A stretch of DNA of 46,948 bases from an uncultured Bacilli bacterium (GCA_910576795.1 CAJTIX010000009.1:1-46948), one strand, 5' to 3'. Counted from the first letter of the stretch, positions 8,067-16,408 are shown. Notes: generated by a model from the sequence alone, not told the origin. Translations and numbers: made by a program.

Positions 8067-8148
8067 GTCTTTGTTTTTTGGTTTTAGGTCTAAGAGCAAA
8101 ATTAGAATCACTAACATTACTAAATATTCCATAAATTCCTTTCCGCAT
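8029..8148 (-). CDS. overlapping 39-aa basic ORF, possible coupling leader of the toxin
   Basis: The ATG at 8148-8146 is preceded by GTGGGGTGAT, a strong ribosome binding site at 7-8 nt. The frame encodes 39 residues, beginning MRKGIYGIFSN and ending in a very basic stretch (KTKKQRLKRKR). It fully contains the 22-aa hydrophobic ORF in another frame. Opening MRKG is, from memory, common in annotated holin-like toxin ORFs of Bacillota. It may be a leader whose translation exposes the inner start, or the real product. Only expression data could tell. Confidence 0.4.
   Translation of the reverse strand: MRKGIYGIFSNVSDSNFALRPKTKKQRLKRKRFSHLSES
8064..8132 (-). CDS. candidate type I toxin, 22-aa hydrophobic peptide
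   Basis: A minus-strand ORF of 22 codons, MEYLVMLVILILLLDLKPKN then KD. It has one hydrophobic helix followed by a charged, lysine-rich tail, the hallmark of membrane-acting type I toxins. AAAGGAA lies 4-5 nt before its ATG. It starts inside, and in a different frame from, a second ORF (8029-8148) that has a better ribosome binding site, an arrangement that recalls mok/hok translational coupling. The gene has its own promoter and is opposed by the convergent plus-strand RNA. I cannot assign it to a named toxin family. Confidence 0.5.
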   Translation of the reverse strand: MEYLVMLVILILLLDLKPKNKD

Positions 8149-8205
8149 AGACATCACCCCACTTTCATGAGGAACGCTTAACAGTTCATACATATCTCTA
8201 TATTT

Positions 8206-8234
8206 ATTATACTATTATTTGGACTATAAGTAAA
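8206..8234 (-). promoter_or_regulatory. promoter of the toxin transcript
   Basis: On the minus strand TTTACT (8234-8229), 17 bp, then TATAAT (8211-8206). Transcription would start near 8199, about 50 nt before the first ribosome binding site. Confidence 0.6.
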
Positions 8235-8295
8235 TAATTTTACCTTTATTTTCAAAGAAAAATGGCTATTATAGATTTTGAAAATCTGGAATAAA

Positions 8296-8322
8296 ATCAT
8301 CGCAGAAATGCGATTTTCTTTT
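8296..8322 (+). terminator. terminator-like hairpin of unknown transcript
   Basis: ATCGCA, a GAAA tetraloop and TGCGAT (8299-8314), followed by TTTTCTTTT. No gene leads into it on the plus strand, so it may end an unrecognised small RNA or read-through from the toxin-antitoxin region. Confidence 0.4.
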
Positions 8323-8473
8323 GCCACAAGTTGGCGTATAGCAACTTTAGTGCACCATTCATTTTATTATTTAAAATATTTCTTTTTGATAAATAAACAA
8401 GTTTTTTTAAATAGTTATATTTTTTGTCTTAGCAAAAAAACTGTATTTCAGAAATCTTTAAATTGAATAGTCT

Positions 8474-8584
8474 AAAACTCTGTTACAGTTTACGGTCGTT
8501 ATAGAAATCTATAAAATCAACATATTCATATAAGTTACCAGTCGTAAACTACAACAAAGTTGTTCATTATAAGAGTTTTTCTTT
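8474..8584. other. folded intergenic element of unknown function
   Basis: AAAACTCT (8474-8481) pairs with AGAGTTTT (8572-8579). Just inside, the left strand has a stretch around AGTTTACG (8488-8495) and the right strand CGTAAACT (8543-8550). A third stem ACAAC-AAA-GTTGT lies at 8551-8563. The outer right arm runs into TTTTTCTTT, so it could be a self-terminating plus-strand RNA of about 110 nt. It matches no RNA family I know. Nothing else is evident between 8323 and 8680. Confidence 0.35.
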
Positions 8585-8683
8585 ACATTTTATTGATATG
8601 GGAAGTAGAATAAAATAAAAAAGAGATTGAATTATATAAAAATATGATATATACTTTGAATATAAAAAAAGAATCATAAAATA

Positions 8684-8748
8684 GTTTGCATATAGTAATT
8701 TGATGAGTTATCTATTTGCAAACGGGGGGGGGGTAATCCCCCTTTTTT
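8684..8748 (+). terminator. G10-tract terminator/attenuator before the pilin-like gene
   Basis: GTTTGCA (8684-8690) pairs with TGCAAAC (8717-8723). This is followed at once by ten G (8724-8733), a TAAT loop, five C (8738-8742) and six T. The second hairpin is a textbook terminator placed 35 bp before the gene at 8783. A G10 homopolymer is striking in such AT-rich DNA and could change length by slippage. Confidence 0.6.
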
Positions 8749-8782
8749 ATGGTCTTTTAAAAGTAGATAGGAGTGAATAAAA

Positions 8783-10525
8783 ATGAAAAAAGCTGGATTT
8801 ACATTGGTAGAATTACTAGCAGTAATTGTAATACTTGCTGTAGTGGCACTTATTACAACCCCAATGGTGTTAGGAGTGATAGAAGGCTCTAAAAGAGGGG
8901 CAATCAAGAGTAGTGCCTATGGATTAATGGAGGCAGCAAATATCTATTATGCGACTAATATGCTGAATACAGGAGAACAAAAAATAAAATTCGTATTTGA
9001 GGAGGGGAAACAGATAAGTGAACAACAATTACAATATAAAGGAAAAGTCGAAAAAGGAAGTATGTACTTATATAGTGATGGGAAACAAGCCTTATGTATT
9101 AGTGATGGAAAATATGTAGCGATCAAAAATGTAGATGAAGAAGAAGTAAGAATTACCTCAGGAAGGTGTAGTTACAATGAAACAACAGAAAGTTATGAAA
9201 CTGTTGGAATATGCCAGGACCTACAAAATGAAGTAGATAGGTTGAAGAAGGAAAATCAGAAAAAATTAGAGGAGTTAGAAAACAGATACAAAAGTGAAAA
9301 AGAACAACTGATAGCAGACTATGAAGAACAGAAGAAAACAATAGAAAATACATATAAGGAACAGATAGAAGAATTGAATAGAAGAATAAGTGAACTGGAA
9401 AATAATCTACAAAAGAATATCGAGCAAATAGCAGCAGACTATGAAGCACAAATGAAAACGCAACAAGAAACTTATGAGACACAAATACAAGAATTAAATA
9501 ATCAATTGAATACATTTAAGAATGGTGGAACTGCTACCTCCGCCCAGATATTAACAGGAAAAACTGCATATGTAAAAGGACAGTTAATCACAGGGAGCAT
9601 GAAAGATTATAGTGCAAGTATACAAACAGCAACCACTTCGACATCAGATAAAACAAAATCAACGTTTCGAATAAATGGGACTAACTTACAAATAATACCT
9701 GCCATAGGCTATTGGGGGACATGGAGTTGGACGAAATCAAATATAACAGTAACAGCCAATAGTCTTGGAATAACAGCTGATAAAATTGCAGTAGGACAAA
9801 CAGTAGTGGGAGTTTCAGGTAATTATACGAGTGATGCAACAGCTACTTCTGCACAAATACTAACAGGAAAAACCGCATATGTAAATGGAACAAAGGTAAC
9901 AGGAAGTATGGTAAATAGGGGAGCAGTAACAAGTTCACTAAACGCAGGGAGTAGTTATACAATACCAGCAGGATATCATGATGGAAAGGGAAAAGTAACA
10001 GCCAATAGTTTAGCAAGTCAAACAAGTGGAACCGCAACTGCATCACAGATATTATCAGGACAAACAGCATGGGTCAATGGAAAACAATTAACTGGTACGA
10101 TGGCAAATAATGGTTCTGTAACTAAAACTATGGGGTTTGGAGAGAAATACGTTATACCAGCTGGATATACGAGTGGAGGTACAATATCATCACCAAAAAA
10201 TAAACTCAAGTCGTGGACTCCAAATTATGGAGAATGGATTAATTATCCTGGTGCAAATACACATGATTCTTATATAATTGAGGGACAACCAGTATACTTT
10301 ATTGCCACAGTAATAAATGGAGGTACTGTCTCACAACAAGCAACCCCTATATGTGAAAATGGCGGAAGTGCAATACTTCTATCAAATAGTAATAATTTTT
10401 TGATATACTATGTTACCCCACCTGCCTCAGGTAGTACAACTTGTACGTTTCATGTAACTATTACTAGAAATTATAATACAAATCCAAATGCAACTTTAAA
10501 AGAATATTTCTTTATTGCAGATTAA
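8783..10525 (+). CDS. type IV pilin-like surface protein with coiled coil and phage-tail-type repeats
   Basis: A 580-residue mosaic. Residues 1-25 are a class III prepilin leader and helix: KKAG then FTLVELLAVIVILAVVA, with cleavage expected after G5 and Glu10 being Glu5 of the mature protein. A short pilin-like globular part follows. Residues about 143-245 are a Glu/Lys/Gln-rich coiled coil. Then come three repeats of the form ATSAQILTGKTAYVNG-x-TG-M (about residues 250, 352 and 416), a unit common in phage tail-fibre and baseplate proteins. A C-terminal beta-rich domain of about 110 residues ends it. The ribosome binding site is TAGGAGTG. No other pilus gene is nearby, so assembly must use machinery elsewhere. 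It is probably a secreted adhesin or pseudopilin, preceded by the G10 attenuator. Confidence 0.75.
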   Translation: MKKAGFTLVELLAVIVILAVVALITTPMVLGVIEGSKRGAIKSSAYGLMEAANIYYATNMLNTGEQKIKFVFEEGKQISEQQLQYKGKVEKGSMYLYSDGKQALCISDGKYVAIKNVDEEEVRITSGRCSYNETTESYETVGICQDLQNEVDRLKKENQKKLEELENRYKSEKEQLIADYEEQKKTIENTYKEQIEELNRRISELENNLQKNIEQIAADYEAQMKTQQETYETQIQELNNQLNTFKNGGTATSAQILTGKTAYVKGQLITGSMKDYSASIQTATTSTSDKTKSTFRINGTNLQIIPAIGYWGTWSWTKSNITVTANSLGITADKIAVGQTVVGVSGNYTSDATATSAQILTGKTAYVNGTKVTGSMVNRGAVTSSLNAGSSYTIPAGYHDGKGKVTANSLASQTSGTATASQILSGQTAWVNGKQLTGTMANNGSVTKTMGFGEKYVIPAGYTSGGTISSPKNKLKSWTPNYGEWINYPGANTHDSYIIEGQPVYFIATVINGGTVSQQATPICENGGSAILLSNSNNFLIYYVTPPASGSTTCTFHVTITRNYNTNPNATLKEYFFIAD

Positions 10526-10544
10526 AAAAGAAAAGAGATAACAT

Positions 10545-10862
10545 ATGAGGAAAATATACATTTTATTGGTAATTATTCTATTAACAGGTTGTCACCGAAA
10601 AGACAACTTAGTGGGTAAATGGACTACAAAGTACGAGTTAGGAATGTATGGTGAAATTACACAGACATATGAATTCCATAAAAATAAAACATGTAAGAAA
10701 ATACTGATTACAGATATGATTATAGAAAAAGAATGTACATATCAAAAGAAAAAAGATACTATTGACATAACCTATCGTGATGGTACAAATCAATCAATTG
10801 CCTACCGTATGGAAGAAGATACACTTATCCTAGGTGGATACAAACACATTAGGGAATCATAA
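10545..10862 (+). CDS. small lipoprotein, lipocalin-like fold suspected
   Basis: A 105-residue secreted lipoprotein. The signal peptide (MRKIYILLVIILLTGC) ends in a lipobox LLTG-C, with Cys16 as the lipidation site. The mature part, NLVGKWTTKYEL and EFHKNKTCKKI, has the GKW and F-x-x-x-x-T-C pattern of small extracellular lipocalin-like domains (DUF5640-like from memory). It lies 19 bp after the pilin-like gene and is probably cotranscribed. The ribosome binding site is weak (AAAAGAGA). Function unknown. Confidence 0.7.
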   Translation: MRKIYILLVIILLTGCHRKDNLVGKWTTKYELGMYGEITQTYEFHKNKTCKKILITDMIIEKECTYQKKKDTIDITYRDGTNQSIAYRMEEDTLILGGYKHIRES

Positions 10863-10978
10863 CAGAAAGCATATCAAAATGAACTGATTTAGATATAGTA
10901 GATTTTATGAAAAATGATATCAATCACTGTTATTTTTAAAATTGATATGATATACTATTTATAGAAGGGAATGATGAT

Positions 10979-11509
10979 ATGACATTAAATATTCGTGGTA
11001 ATAAAATTGAAGTTACCGATGCAATCAAATCATACATCGAAGAAAAATTAGGAAGACTGGATAAATACTTTGAAAATCCAGATCAAATAAGTGCGAATGT
11101 AGTAGTTAGAATGAGTGGAATTGATCAAATTATAGAAGTGACAATCCCAATTAAAAAAGTAGTGCTACGTGCAGAAGAAAGAGACAAAGATTTGTATGCA
11201 GCAATTGATATCGTATCAGACAAACTAGAAAGACAAATTCGGAAAAATAAAACAAGAATGCATCATAAAAATAACAAAGAAACAATGGATGCATTTAGTG
11301 ATTTTGCCGTAAACTCTGAAGAACAGGTAGAAGAAACAATTGTAAAAAGAAAAACATTCGATGCCAAACCAATGAGCGAAGAAGAGGCTATGTTACAAAT
11401 GAATTTACTAGGACATGATTTCTTCATTTTTAAAGATTCAGAAACAAATAGTATCGCCGTTATTTATAGAAGAAAAGATGGTAATTTTGGTTTAATCGAA
11501 ATGCAGTAG
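10979..11509 (+). CDS. hpf: ribosome hibernation promoting factor, long form
   Basis: A 176-residue long-form HPF. The N-terminal about 100 residues (MTLNIRGNKIEVTDAIKSYI, then a beta-alpha-beta fold with the basic KLERQIRKNKTRMHHK) bind the 30S decoding centre. The C-terminal domain (about 120-176, KTFDAKPMSEEEAMLQMNLL and YRRKDGNFGLIE) dimerises and pairs 70S ribosomes into 100S. GAAGGGA lies 8-9 nt before the ATG. It lies directly upstream of secA, a frequent order in Bacillota, but is separated from it by a terminator. Confidence 0.95.
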   Translation: MTLNIRGNKIEVTDAIKSYIEEKLGRLDKYFENPDQISANVVVRMSGIDQIIEVTIPIKKVVLRAEERDKDLYAAIDIVSDKLERQIRKNKTRMHHKNNKETMDAFSDFAVNSEEQVEETIVKRKTFDAKPMSEEEAMLQMNLLGHDFFIFKDSETNSIAVIYRRKDGNFGLIEMQ

Positions 11510-11511
11510 CG

Positions 11512-11540
11512 AAAAAAATCCAATTTGTTTGGATTTTTTC
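11512..11540 (+). terminator. intrinsic terminator of hpf
   Basis: AAAAAATCCAA (11513-11523) pairs with TTGGATTTTTT (11529-11539). It starts 2 bp after the stop codon. Confidence 0.8.
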
Positions 11541-11642
11541 ATGTCCTTTTCATTTAAGAAATGAAGGAAATCTATAAAAAAGCTTTCTATTATAACAATT
11601 ATTTGATACAATATAATGTAAGTAAAAGAAAGGATTGATTCT

Positions 11643-14135
11643 ATGAAATTCTTAAAAAGAATATTTGATCATGAATATAAAGAGATAGAAAAATTTAAAA
11701 CAATTGCAGATAAAATAATGGAATTAGAACCTGTAATGGAAAAATTAAGCGATGAAGAATTGAAGCAAAAAACAGAAGAGTTAAAAGGTAGACTAATCAA
11801 TGGAGAAACATTAGAGGATATCAAAGAAGAAGCATTTGCAGTCGCAAGAGAAGCTGCATATCGTGTAATTGGAGAAAAACCTTACTATGTTCAAATTTTG
11901 GGTGGACTTGCAATTCATTACGGAAATATTGCTGAAATGAAAACAGGTGAAGGAAAAACTTTAACTTCTACCATGCCTGCTTATCTAAATGCTTTAACAG
12001 GAGAAGGTGTTCATATTATTACTGTAAATGAATATCTAGCAACACGCGACGCCAATTGGATGGGAAATATTTACCGCTTTTTGGGCCTTACTGTAGGTGT
12101 CAATTTAAGAGAACTTACACAAAGTGAAAAAAAACAGGTTTACGATTGTGATATTATGTATACAACAAATAATGAACTTGGATTCGATTACTTGAGAGAT
12201 AACATGGTCGTAAAAGCAACAGATCGTGTTGCACGCTCTTTTAACTTTGCTATTGTAGATGAAGTTGACTCTGTATTAATTGATGAGGCAAGAACTCCTT
12301 TGATTATTTCAGGAGGATATATGGAATCTGCAAATTTATATATTGATGCAGATCGTTTTGCAAAAAGATTAAAAGAAAATGATGGATATATCTATGATGA
12401 AAAAAATAAATCAGTTACTTTAGATGAAAAAGGAATCAAAGAGGGAGAAACTTATTTTAAAGTAGATAATCTATATGATATCAATAATACAACATTAGTA
12501 CATTATATTAACCAAGCATTAAAAGCAAACTATGCGATGAAAAGAGACTTCGACTACGTTGTAAATGATGGGAAAATTGTAATTGTAGATCCATTTACAG
12601 GACGTTTGATGGCAGGAAGAGCTTATTCAGATGGATTGCACCAAGCAATTGAAGCAAAAGAAGGTGTAGAAATTGAACAAGAAACAAGAACACTTGCAAC
12701 GATAACTTTTCAAAATTTATTTAGAATGTATAATAAATTAGCTGGTATGACGGGAACTGCTAAAACAGAAGAAGAAGAATTCAGAGAAATTTATAATATG
12801 TATGTAATTTCAATACCTACTAATAAACCAGTTGCGAGAGTTGACTATGGAGACTTAATTTTTGCAACCAAAAAAGGAAAATACAAAGCAATTGTAAATG
12901 AAATCAAGGAACGTCATGAAAAAGGACAGCCTGTTTTAGTAGGTACAATTGCAGTAGAAACAAGTGAACTCATTAGTAGTATGCTGAAAAAAGAACATGT
13001 ACCACATGAAGTTTTAAATGCCAAGAATCACGCAAGAGAAGCTGATATTATTGCAAAAGCAGGTGAAAAAGGTTCTGTAACAATTGCAACCAATATGGCA
13101 GGACGTGGTACTGACATTAAATTAGGCGAAGGTGTAAAAGAATTAGGCGGACTTTGCGTTATTGGAACAGAACGCCATGAATCTAGAAGAATTGATAATC
13201 AATTGCGAGGACGTTCTGGACGTCAAGGAGATCCAGGTTTTTCTCAATTTTGTGTATCTTTTGAAGATGACCTAATGGTACGTTTTGGTACAGATCGTGC
13301 AAAAGCATTATTGGCTCGAGTTGGATTTAGTGAAGATATGTCTATTCGTAATAAAATGCTATCAGGTTCTATTGAATCTGCCCAAAAAAGAGTCGAAGGA
13401 AATAACTTTGATATCCGTAAAACACTGCTAGAATATGATGATGTAATTAATCAACAAAGAGAATACATATATCAAAAAAGAAATGAAATATTAGATGCAG
13501 ATTCTATACATGAACGTGTATTAGAAATATTTGAAAACTTTTTGGGTGATTTAGTGGATAGTCATATCGCACCAGAAGGGTTTTTAACAGAAAAAGATAC
13601 CCATGAAATTTTAGAGTTTATAAATGAACATTTGTTAAAAAGAAAAATAACAGAAATTGATTTGCAAGGAAAAGCTCCAGATCAAATCATTGATTACTTA
13701 TACAATTTATTAGTAAATGAATATGAGGAAAAAATAAATTCAGTTCCAGAAGATGTTACAAAAGAATTTGAAAAAGCAATTGTATTGCGTGTAATTGATA
13801 CACATTGGATGAATCATATTAATACTATGGCACATTTAAGAGAGGGAATCCATTTAAGAGGATATGCACAGGAAAATCCATTACGTGCTTATAAAACCGA
13901 AGGATTTGATTTATATGAAAATTTACTAAGTAATATTGATAAAGAGACCACAATGTTTTTGGTAAAAGCAGAGATTCGTCAAAATATTGAAAGAAAACAG
14001 GTTGCAAAAGGTGAAGCTGTAAATGATCAAACTAAAACGAAAAAGGCAACACCTAAGCAAGTAAATAAGATTGGTCGAAATGAACCGTGTCCTTGTGGCT
14101 CTGGTAAGAAATACAAGCAATGCTGCGGAAAGTGA
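11643..14135 (+). CDS. secA: preprotein translocase ATPase SecA
   Basis: An 830-residue SecA, the ATPase motor that drives Sec-dependent secretion through SecYEG. Visible motifs are Walker A MKTGEGKT near residue 100, the DEVDSVLIDEARTPLI segment (DEAD-type Walker B) near 205-220, ATNMAGRGTDIKLG near 485, and QLRGRSGRQGDPG near 520. The C-terminal zinc-binding SEC-C tail is GRNEPCPCGSGKKYKQCCGK. GAAAGGA precedes the ATG. The final 44 bp (14092-14135) are duplicated at 18754-18797, and an integrative island lies immediately downstream. The tail in use may therefore be one supplied by the element. Length and motifs look fully functional. Confidence 0.98.
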   Translation: MKFLKRIFDHEYKEIEKFKTIADKIMELEPVMEKLSDEELKQKTEELKGRLINGETLEDIKEEAFAVAREAAYRVIGEKPYYVQILGGLAIHYGNIAEMKTGEGKTLTSTMPAYLNALTGEGVHIITVNEYLATRDANWMGNIYRFLGLTVGVNLRELTQSEKKQVYDCDIMYTTNNELGFDYLRDNMVVKATDRVARSFNFAIVDEVDSVLIDEARTPLIISGGYMESANLYIDADRFAKRLKENDGYIYDEKNKSVTLDEKGIKEGETYFKVDNLYDINNTTLVHYINQALKANYAMKRDFDYVVNDGKIVIVDPFTGRLMAGRAYSDGLHQAIEAKEGVEIEQETRTLATITFQNLFRMYNKLAGMTGTAKTEEEEFREIYNMYVISIPTNKPVARVDYGDLIFATKKGKYKAIVNEIKERHEKGQPVLVGTIAVETSELISSMLKKEHVPHEVLNAKNHAREADIIAKAGEKGSVTIATNMAGRGTDIKLGEGVKELGGLCVIGTERHESRRIDNQLRGRSGRQGDPGFSQFCVSFEDDLMVRFGTDRAKALLARVGFSEDMSIRNKMLSGSIESAQKRVEGNNFDIRKTLLEYDDVINQQREYIYQKRNEILDADSIHERVLEIFENFLGDLVDSHIAPEGFLTEKDTHEILEFINEHLLKRKITEIDLQGKAPDQIIDYLYNLLVNEYEEKINSVPEDVTKEFEKAIVLRVIDTHWMNHINTMAHLREGIHLRGYAQENPLRAYKTEGFDLYENLLSNIDKETTMFLVKAEIRQNIERKQVAKGEAVNDQTKTKKATPKQVNKIGRNEPCPCGSGKKYKQCCGK

Positions 14136-14304
14136 GTATTTATAAGGATTTGCGAGGATTTTGCAAAGTTAAAAAATGTTAACAAATTCATATTTGTTTA
14201 CAAATGATTTAAAAAGTATGGCTTAATGCCTTAAAAATAAAGGATGTAAACAGAAAAAATATGTGAACATCCTTTTAAAATTCAAGAAAGTGAGGTAATA
14301 TCTA
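14092..14304. repeat. left direct repeat (attL side) of the secA island
   Basis: This stretch covers the SEC-C codons of secA and the 169 bp after its stop, up to the KilA-N gene start. It recurs imperfectly at 18754-18947. Shared blocks include GGTAAGAAATA-AAGCAATG-TGCGGAAAGTGAGTATT, ATGTTAACAAATTCA-ATTTGTTT, CTTAATG-CTTAAAA, AAACAGAAAAAA-TATGTGAACATCCTTTT and AGTGAGG-AAT-TCTAT. Identity looks near 80 percent by eye. Confidence 0.75.
14241..14276 (+). terminator. terminator downstream of secA
   Basis: AAAGGATGT (14240-14248) pairs with ACATCCTTT (14267-14275) around an A-rich loop, followed by T and A. In the right repeat copy the left arm has changed to AAAGGGTTT, so the stem is degraded there. 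Confidence 0.5.
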
Positions 14305-15066
14305 TTGAAAAAAGATGAAGTAACAGCAGAAATAATTGTAAAAGAAAATAAAGTAGGAATTTTAAGAGTAGGTAATGTAAATTATATTTCATTAACAGAT
14401 TTGGCTAAATATCAAAATTCTAGTGATCCATCTTTTACAGTAAAAAATTGGTTAAGAAGAATTACAACCATTGACTACATTGGTTTATGGGAAGAAATTC
14501 ATAATCCTAATTTTAATTTGGTCGAATTCGACCAAATTAAAACTGAGTATGGTAGAAACTCTTTTGCAATGTCTCCTTCACAGTGGATTAAAAGAACTAA
14601 TGCAGTAGGTATTATCTCTAAAGGTGGAAGGTATAGCATTGGAACTTTCGCACATCCAGATATTGCATTTGAATTTGCCAGTTGGTTATCTCCAGAATTT
14701 AAGTTATATTTAATAACTGAATTTGAGAGATTAAAAACTAATGAAGTGTATCAAGAAAAAATAGATTGGCAAGCTAATAGAATACTTTCAAAGTTAAACT
14801 ATGTAGTTCATACTGATGCAGTAAAGACTTATATAGTTCCAACGCTTACAGAAGCACAAAAGAAATTCGTATATGCTGAAGAGGCAGATGTTTTAAATGT
14901 TGCATTATTTGGTATGACAGCAAAAGAATGGAGAGAAAACAATCCTGAACTTGCAAAAGATGGAAATATGAGAGATTATACTGATTTACTACATTTAGTA
15001 ATATTAAATAATCTTCAAAATACAAATGCGGAATTGATTGAAGAAAAAGAATTATTAATTGATTAA
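14305..15066 (+). CDS. KilA-N domain protein (phage antirepressor-type)
   Basis: A 253-residue protein. Residues about 20-140 form a KilA-N domain, with the pattern ISLTDLAKYQNSSDP, WLRRITTIDYIGLWE, SPSQWIKRTNAVGI and the terminal block FASWLSPEFKLYLITEFERL. KilA-N domains bind DNA and are typical of phage and mobile-element regulators. The C-terminal 110 residues (WRENNPELAKDGNMRDYTDLLHLVILNNL) form a helical accessory domain seen in many genomic-island copies. The start is TTG at 14305 with GTGAGG upstream. The gene sits next to the island's left end. It contains a perfect 32-bp palindrome (14511-14542). A terminator follows. Confidence 0.85.
   Translation: MKKDEVTAEIIVKENKVGILRVGNVNYISLTDLAKYQNSSDPSFTVKNWLRRITTIDYIGLWEEIHNPNFNLVEFDQIKTEYGRNSFAMSPSQWIKRTNAVGIISKGGRYSIGTFAHPDIAFEFASWLSPEFKLYLITEFERLKTNEVYQEKIDWQANRILSKLNYVVHTDAVKTYIVPTLTEAQKKFVYAEEADVLNVALFGMTAKEWRENNPELAKDGNMRDYTDLLHLVILNNLQNTNAELIEEKELLID
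14511..14542. repeat. 32-bp perfect palindrome inside the KilA-N gene
   Basis: Centred between 14526 and 14527 on GTCGAATTCGAC and extending symmetrically to TTTTAATTTG on the left and its complement on the right, with no mismatch over 16 bp per arm. It encodes NFNLVEFDQIK and so must satisfy both coding and symmetry. Confidence 0.9.
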
Positions 15067-15070
15067 AATA

Positions 15071-15105
15071 AAAGAGTGTTAACAGACAATGTTAATGCTC
15101 TTTTG
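15071..15105 (+). terminator. terminator of the KilA-N gene
   Basis: AAAGAGTGTTAAC (15071-15083) pairs with GTTAATGCTCTTT (15091-15103), with wobble pairs and a T-rich tail. It lies 5 bp after the stop codon. Confidence 0.7.
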
Positions 15106-15134
15106 TTTTATATATAAAAGGAAAGGATGATTAT

Positions 15135-16405
15135 ATGAGAAGAGTAAATGTAAGAAAAAGAGGAAAGGTTTATCAATATCAATTTGAAATTGGAACTATT
15201 AATGGTAAAAGGAAGTTTATTAATAAGTCAGGCTTTAAAAGCCAGAACGAAGCTTATACTGCTGGACAACTTGCTTATGAAAAATATATAAATGGAGGTG
15301 TAACTTTTAAACAATCGCAAATGTTATACTCTGATTATTTAGATTATTGGATGAAGGAATATTTTGAAATAAATTATAAATACACAACAGCAAAAAGATA
15401 TTCTGAAGCATTTGAATCTATTAAAAAGGAATTAGGTAAATATAGATTAGCATATCTAACTCCTTATGTTCTAAATCAAGCACTACTTAGAATTGCTCAA
15501 AAAGTAAATTCAAAAGATGCATTAAGAAATTATCAAAAGGTGATTAGAAGTTCATTAAGAGATGCTGCCTATTATTTTGGTTTTATTGAAAATAATCCTG
15601 CAGCAGATTTACAATTACCTAGATTCTATTCTTTTGAGGTAAAAAAAACGATGTAAAATATATCTATACTCAAGAAGAAATTGATATAATATTGTTGAAA
15701 TTCAAAAATAACTATACTTTTACTTGTGCATTCCTGACAGCATGTTATACAGGAATGAGAACAAGAGAGGTGTTTGCACTAACTTGGGAAAATATTGATT
15801 TAGAAAAAAGGGTTATAAGAGTAGAACATGATGTATATTGTAAACCAAAAGATGAGAAAGGTAGATGGTATTTTGGAACATCTAAAACTATTAATTCAAA
15901 TAGGAAAATTTATGTTAGTGATACTTTATTAGAAATATTAAATAGATATAAATTAAGACAAGAAAAATTAAAAAAGACTTATGGGAAGAATTATATTTAC
16001 TATCATTTAGAGTAAATTAAAAATGAGAACAACATTATCAAAGAAGAAAGAATAGTTAGAACAATAAAAAAATCAAAAAAATTACAACAAATTGATTTGG
16101 TATTTACTAGAGATAATGGGTTATATATGGGAACTGATATTGTAAGATATCCTTATAAAGTAATTTATGAAGAATTAGGAATAGCAAATTGTAGATTTTA
16201 TGATTTAAGAGGAAGTTTTGCTACAAAGAGTTTAAGAAGTGGTGTTGAAATTAAAGATGTATCAGAAATATTAGGGCATAATAGTGTTGAAACTACAGAA
16301 GATTATTATATTTCTAGTTCAATTGATAATAAAATAAACGCAATTGAATCATTAGAAGGTATTATTCAATCAGAAACTATTAATAATATGATTGAAAATA
16401 TTTAA
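15135..16405 (+). pseudogene. tyrosine recombinase/integrase, disrupted by a frameshift and a stop
   Basis: With two repairs this is one integrase of about 423 residues. The N-terminal arm-binding domain (KRGKVYQYQFEIGTINGKRK) and the SAM-like core-binding domain are intact. The frame is lost at an A8 tract (15641-15648); a ninth A would restore ...VKKNDVKYIYTQEE. The catalytic domain then shows TGMRTREVFALTWENID (first Arg). It is cut by an in-frame TAA at 16013-16015 and continues with YDLRGSFATK (the usual His is Tyr), LGHNSV and the nucleophile region TTEDYY. GAAAGGATG precedes the start. This enzyme probably inserted the island into secA; as written it is inactive. Confidence 0.85.
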
Positions 16406-16408
16406 AAC

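Noticed and set aside
8278..8466. Rightward ORF of 62 codons in the 0.9-kb intergenic region
   Set aside because: No usable ribosome binding site; its start lies within AT-rich DNA and it crosses a terminator-like hairpin.
8474..8584. Possible CRISPR repeat or tracrRNA
   Set aside because: No repeated unit with spacers and no cas gene in the window; the pairing is within one copy only.
9531..10140. DNA-level tandem repeat or CRISPR-like array in the surface-protein gene
   Set aside because: The repeats are diverged at the DNA level and are protein repeats of a known phage-tail type, spaced irregularly.
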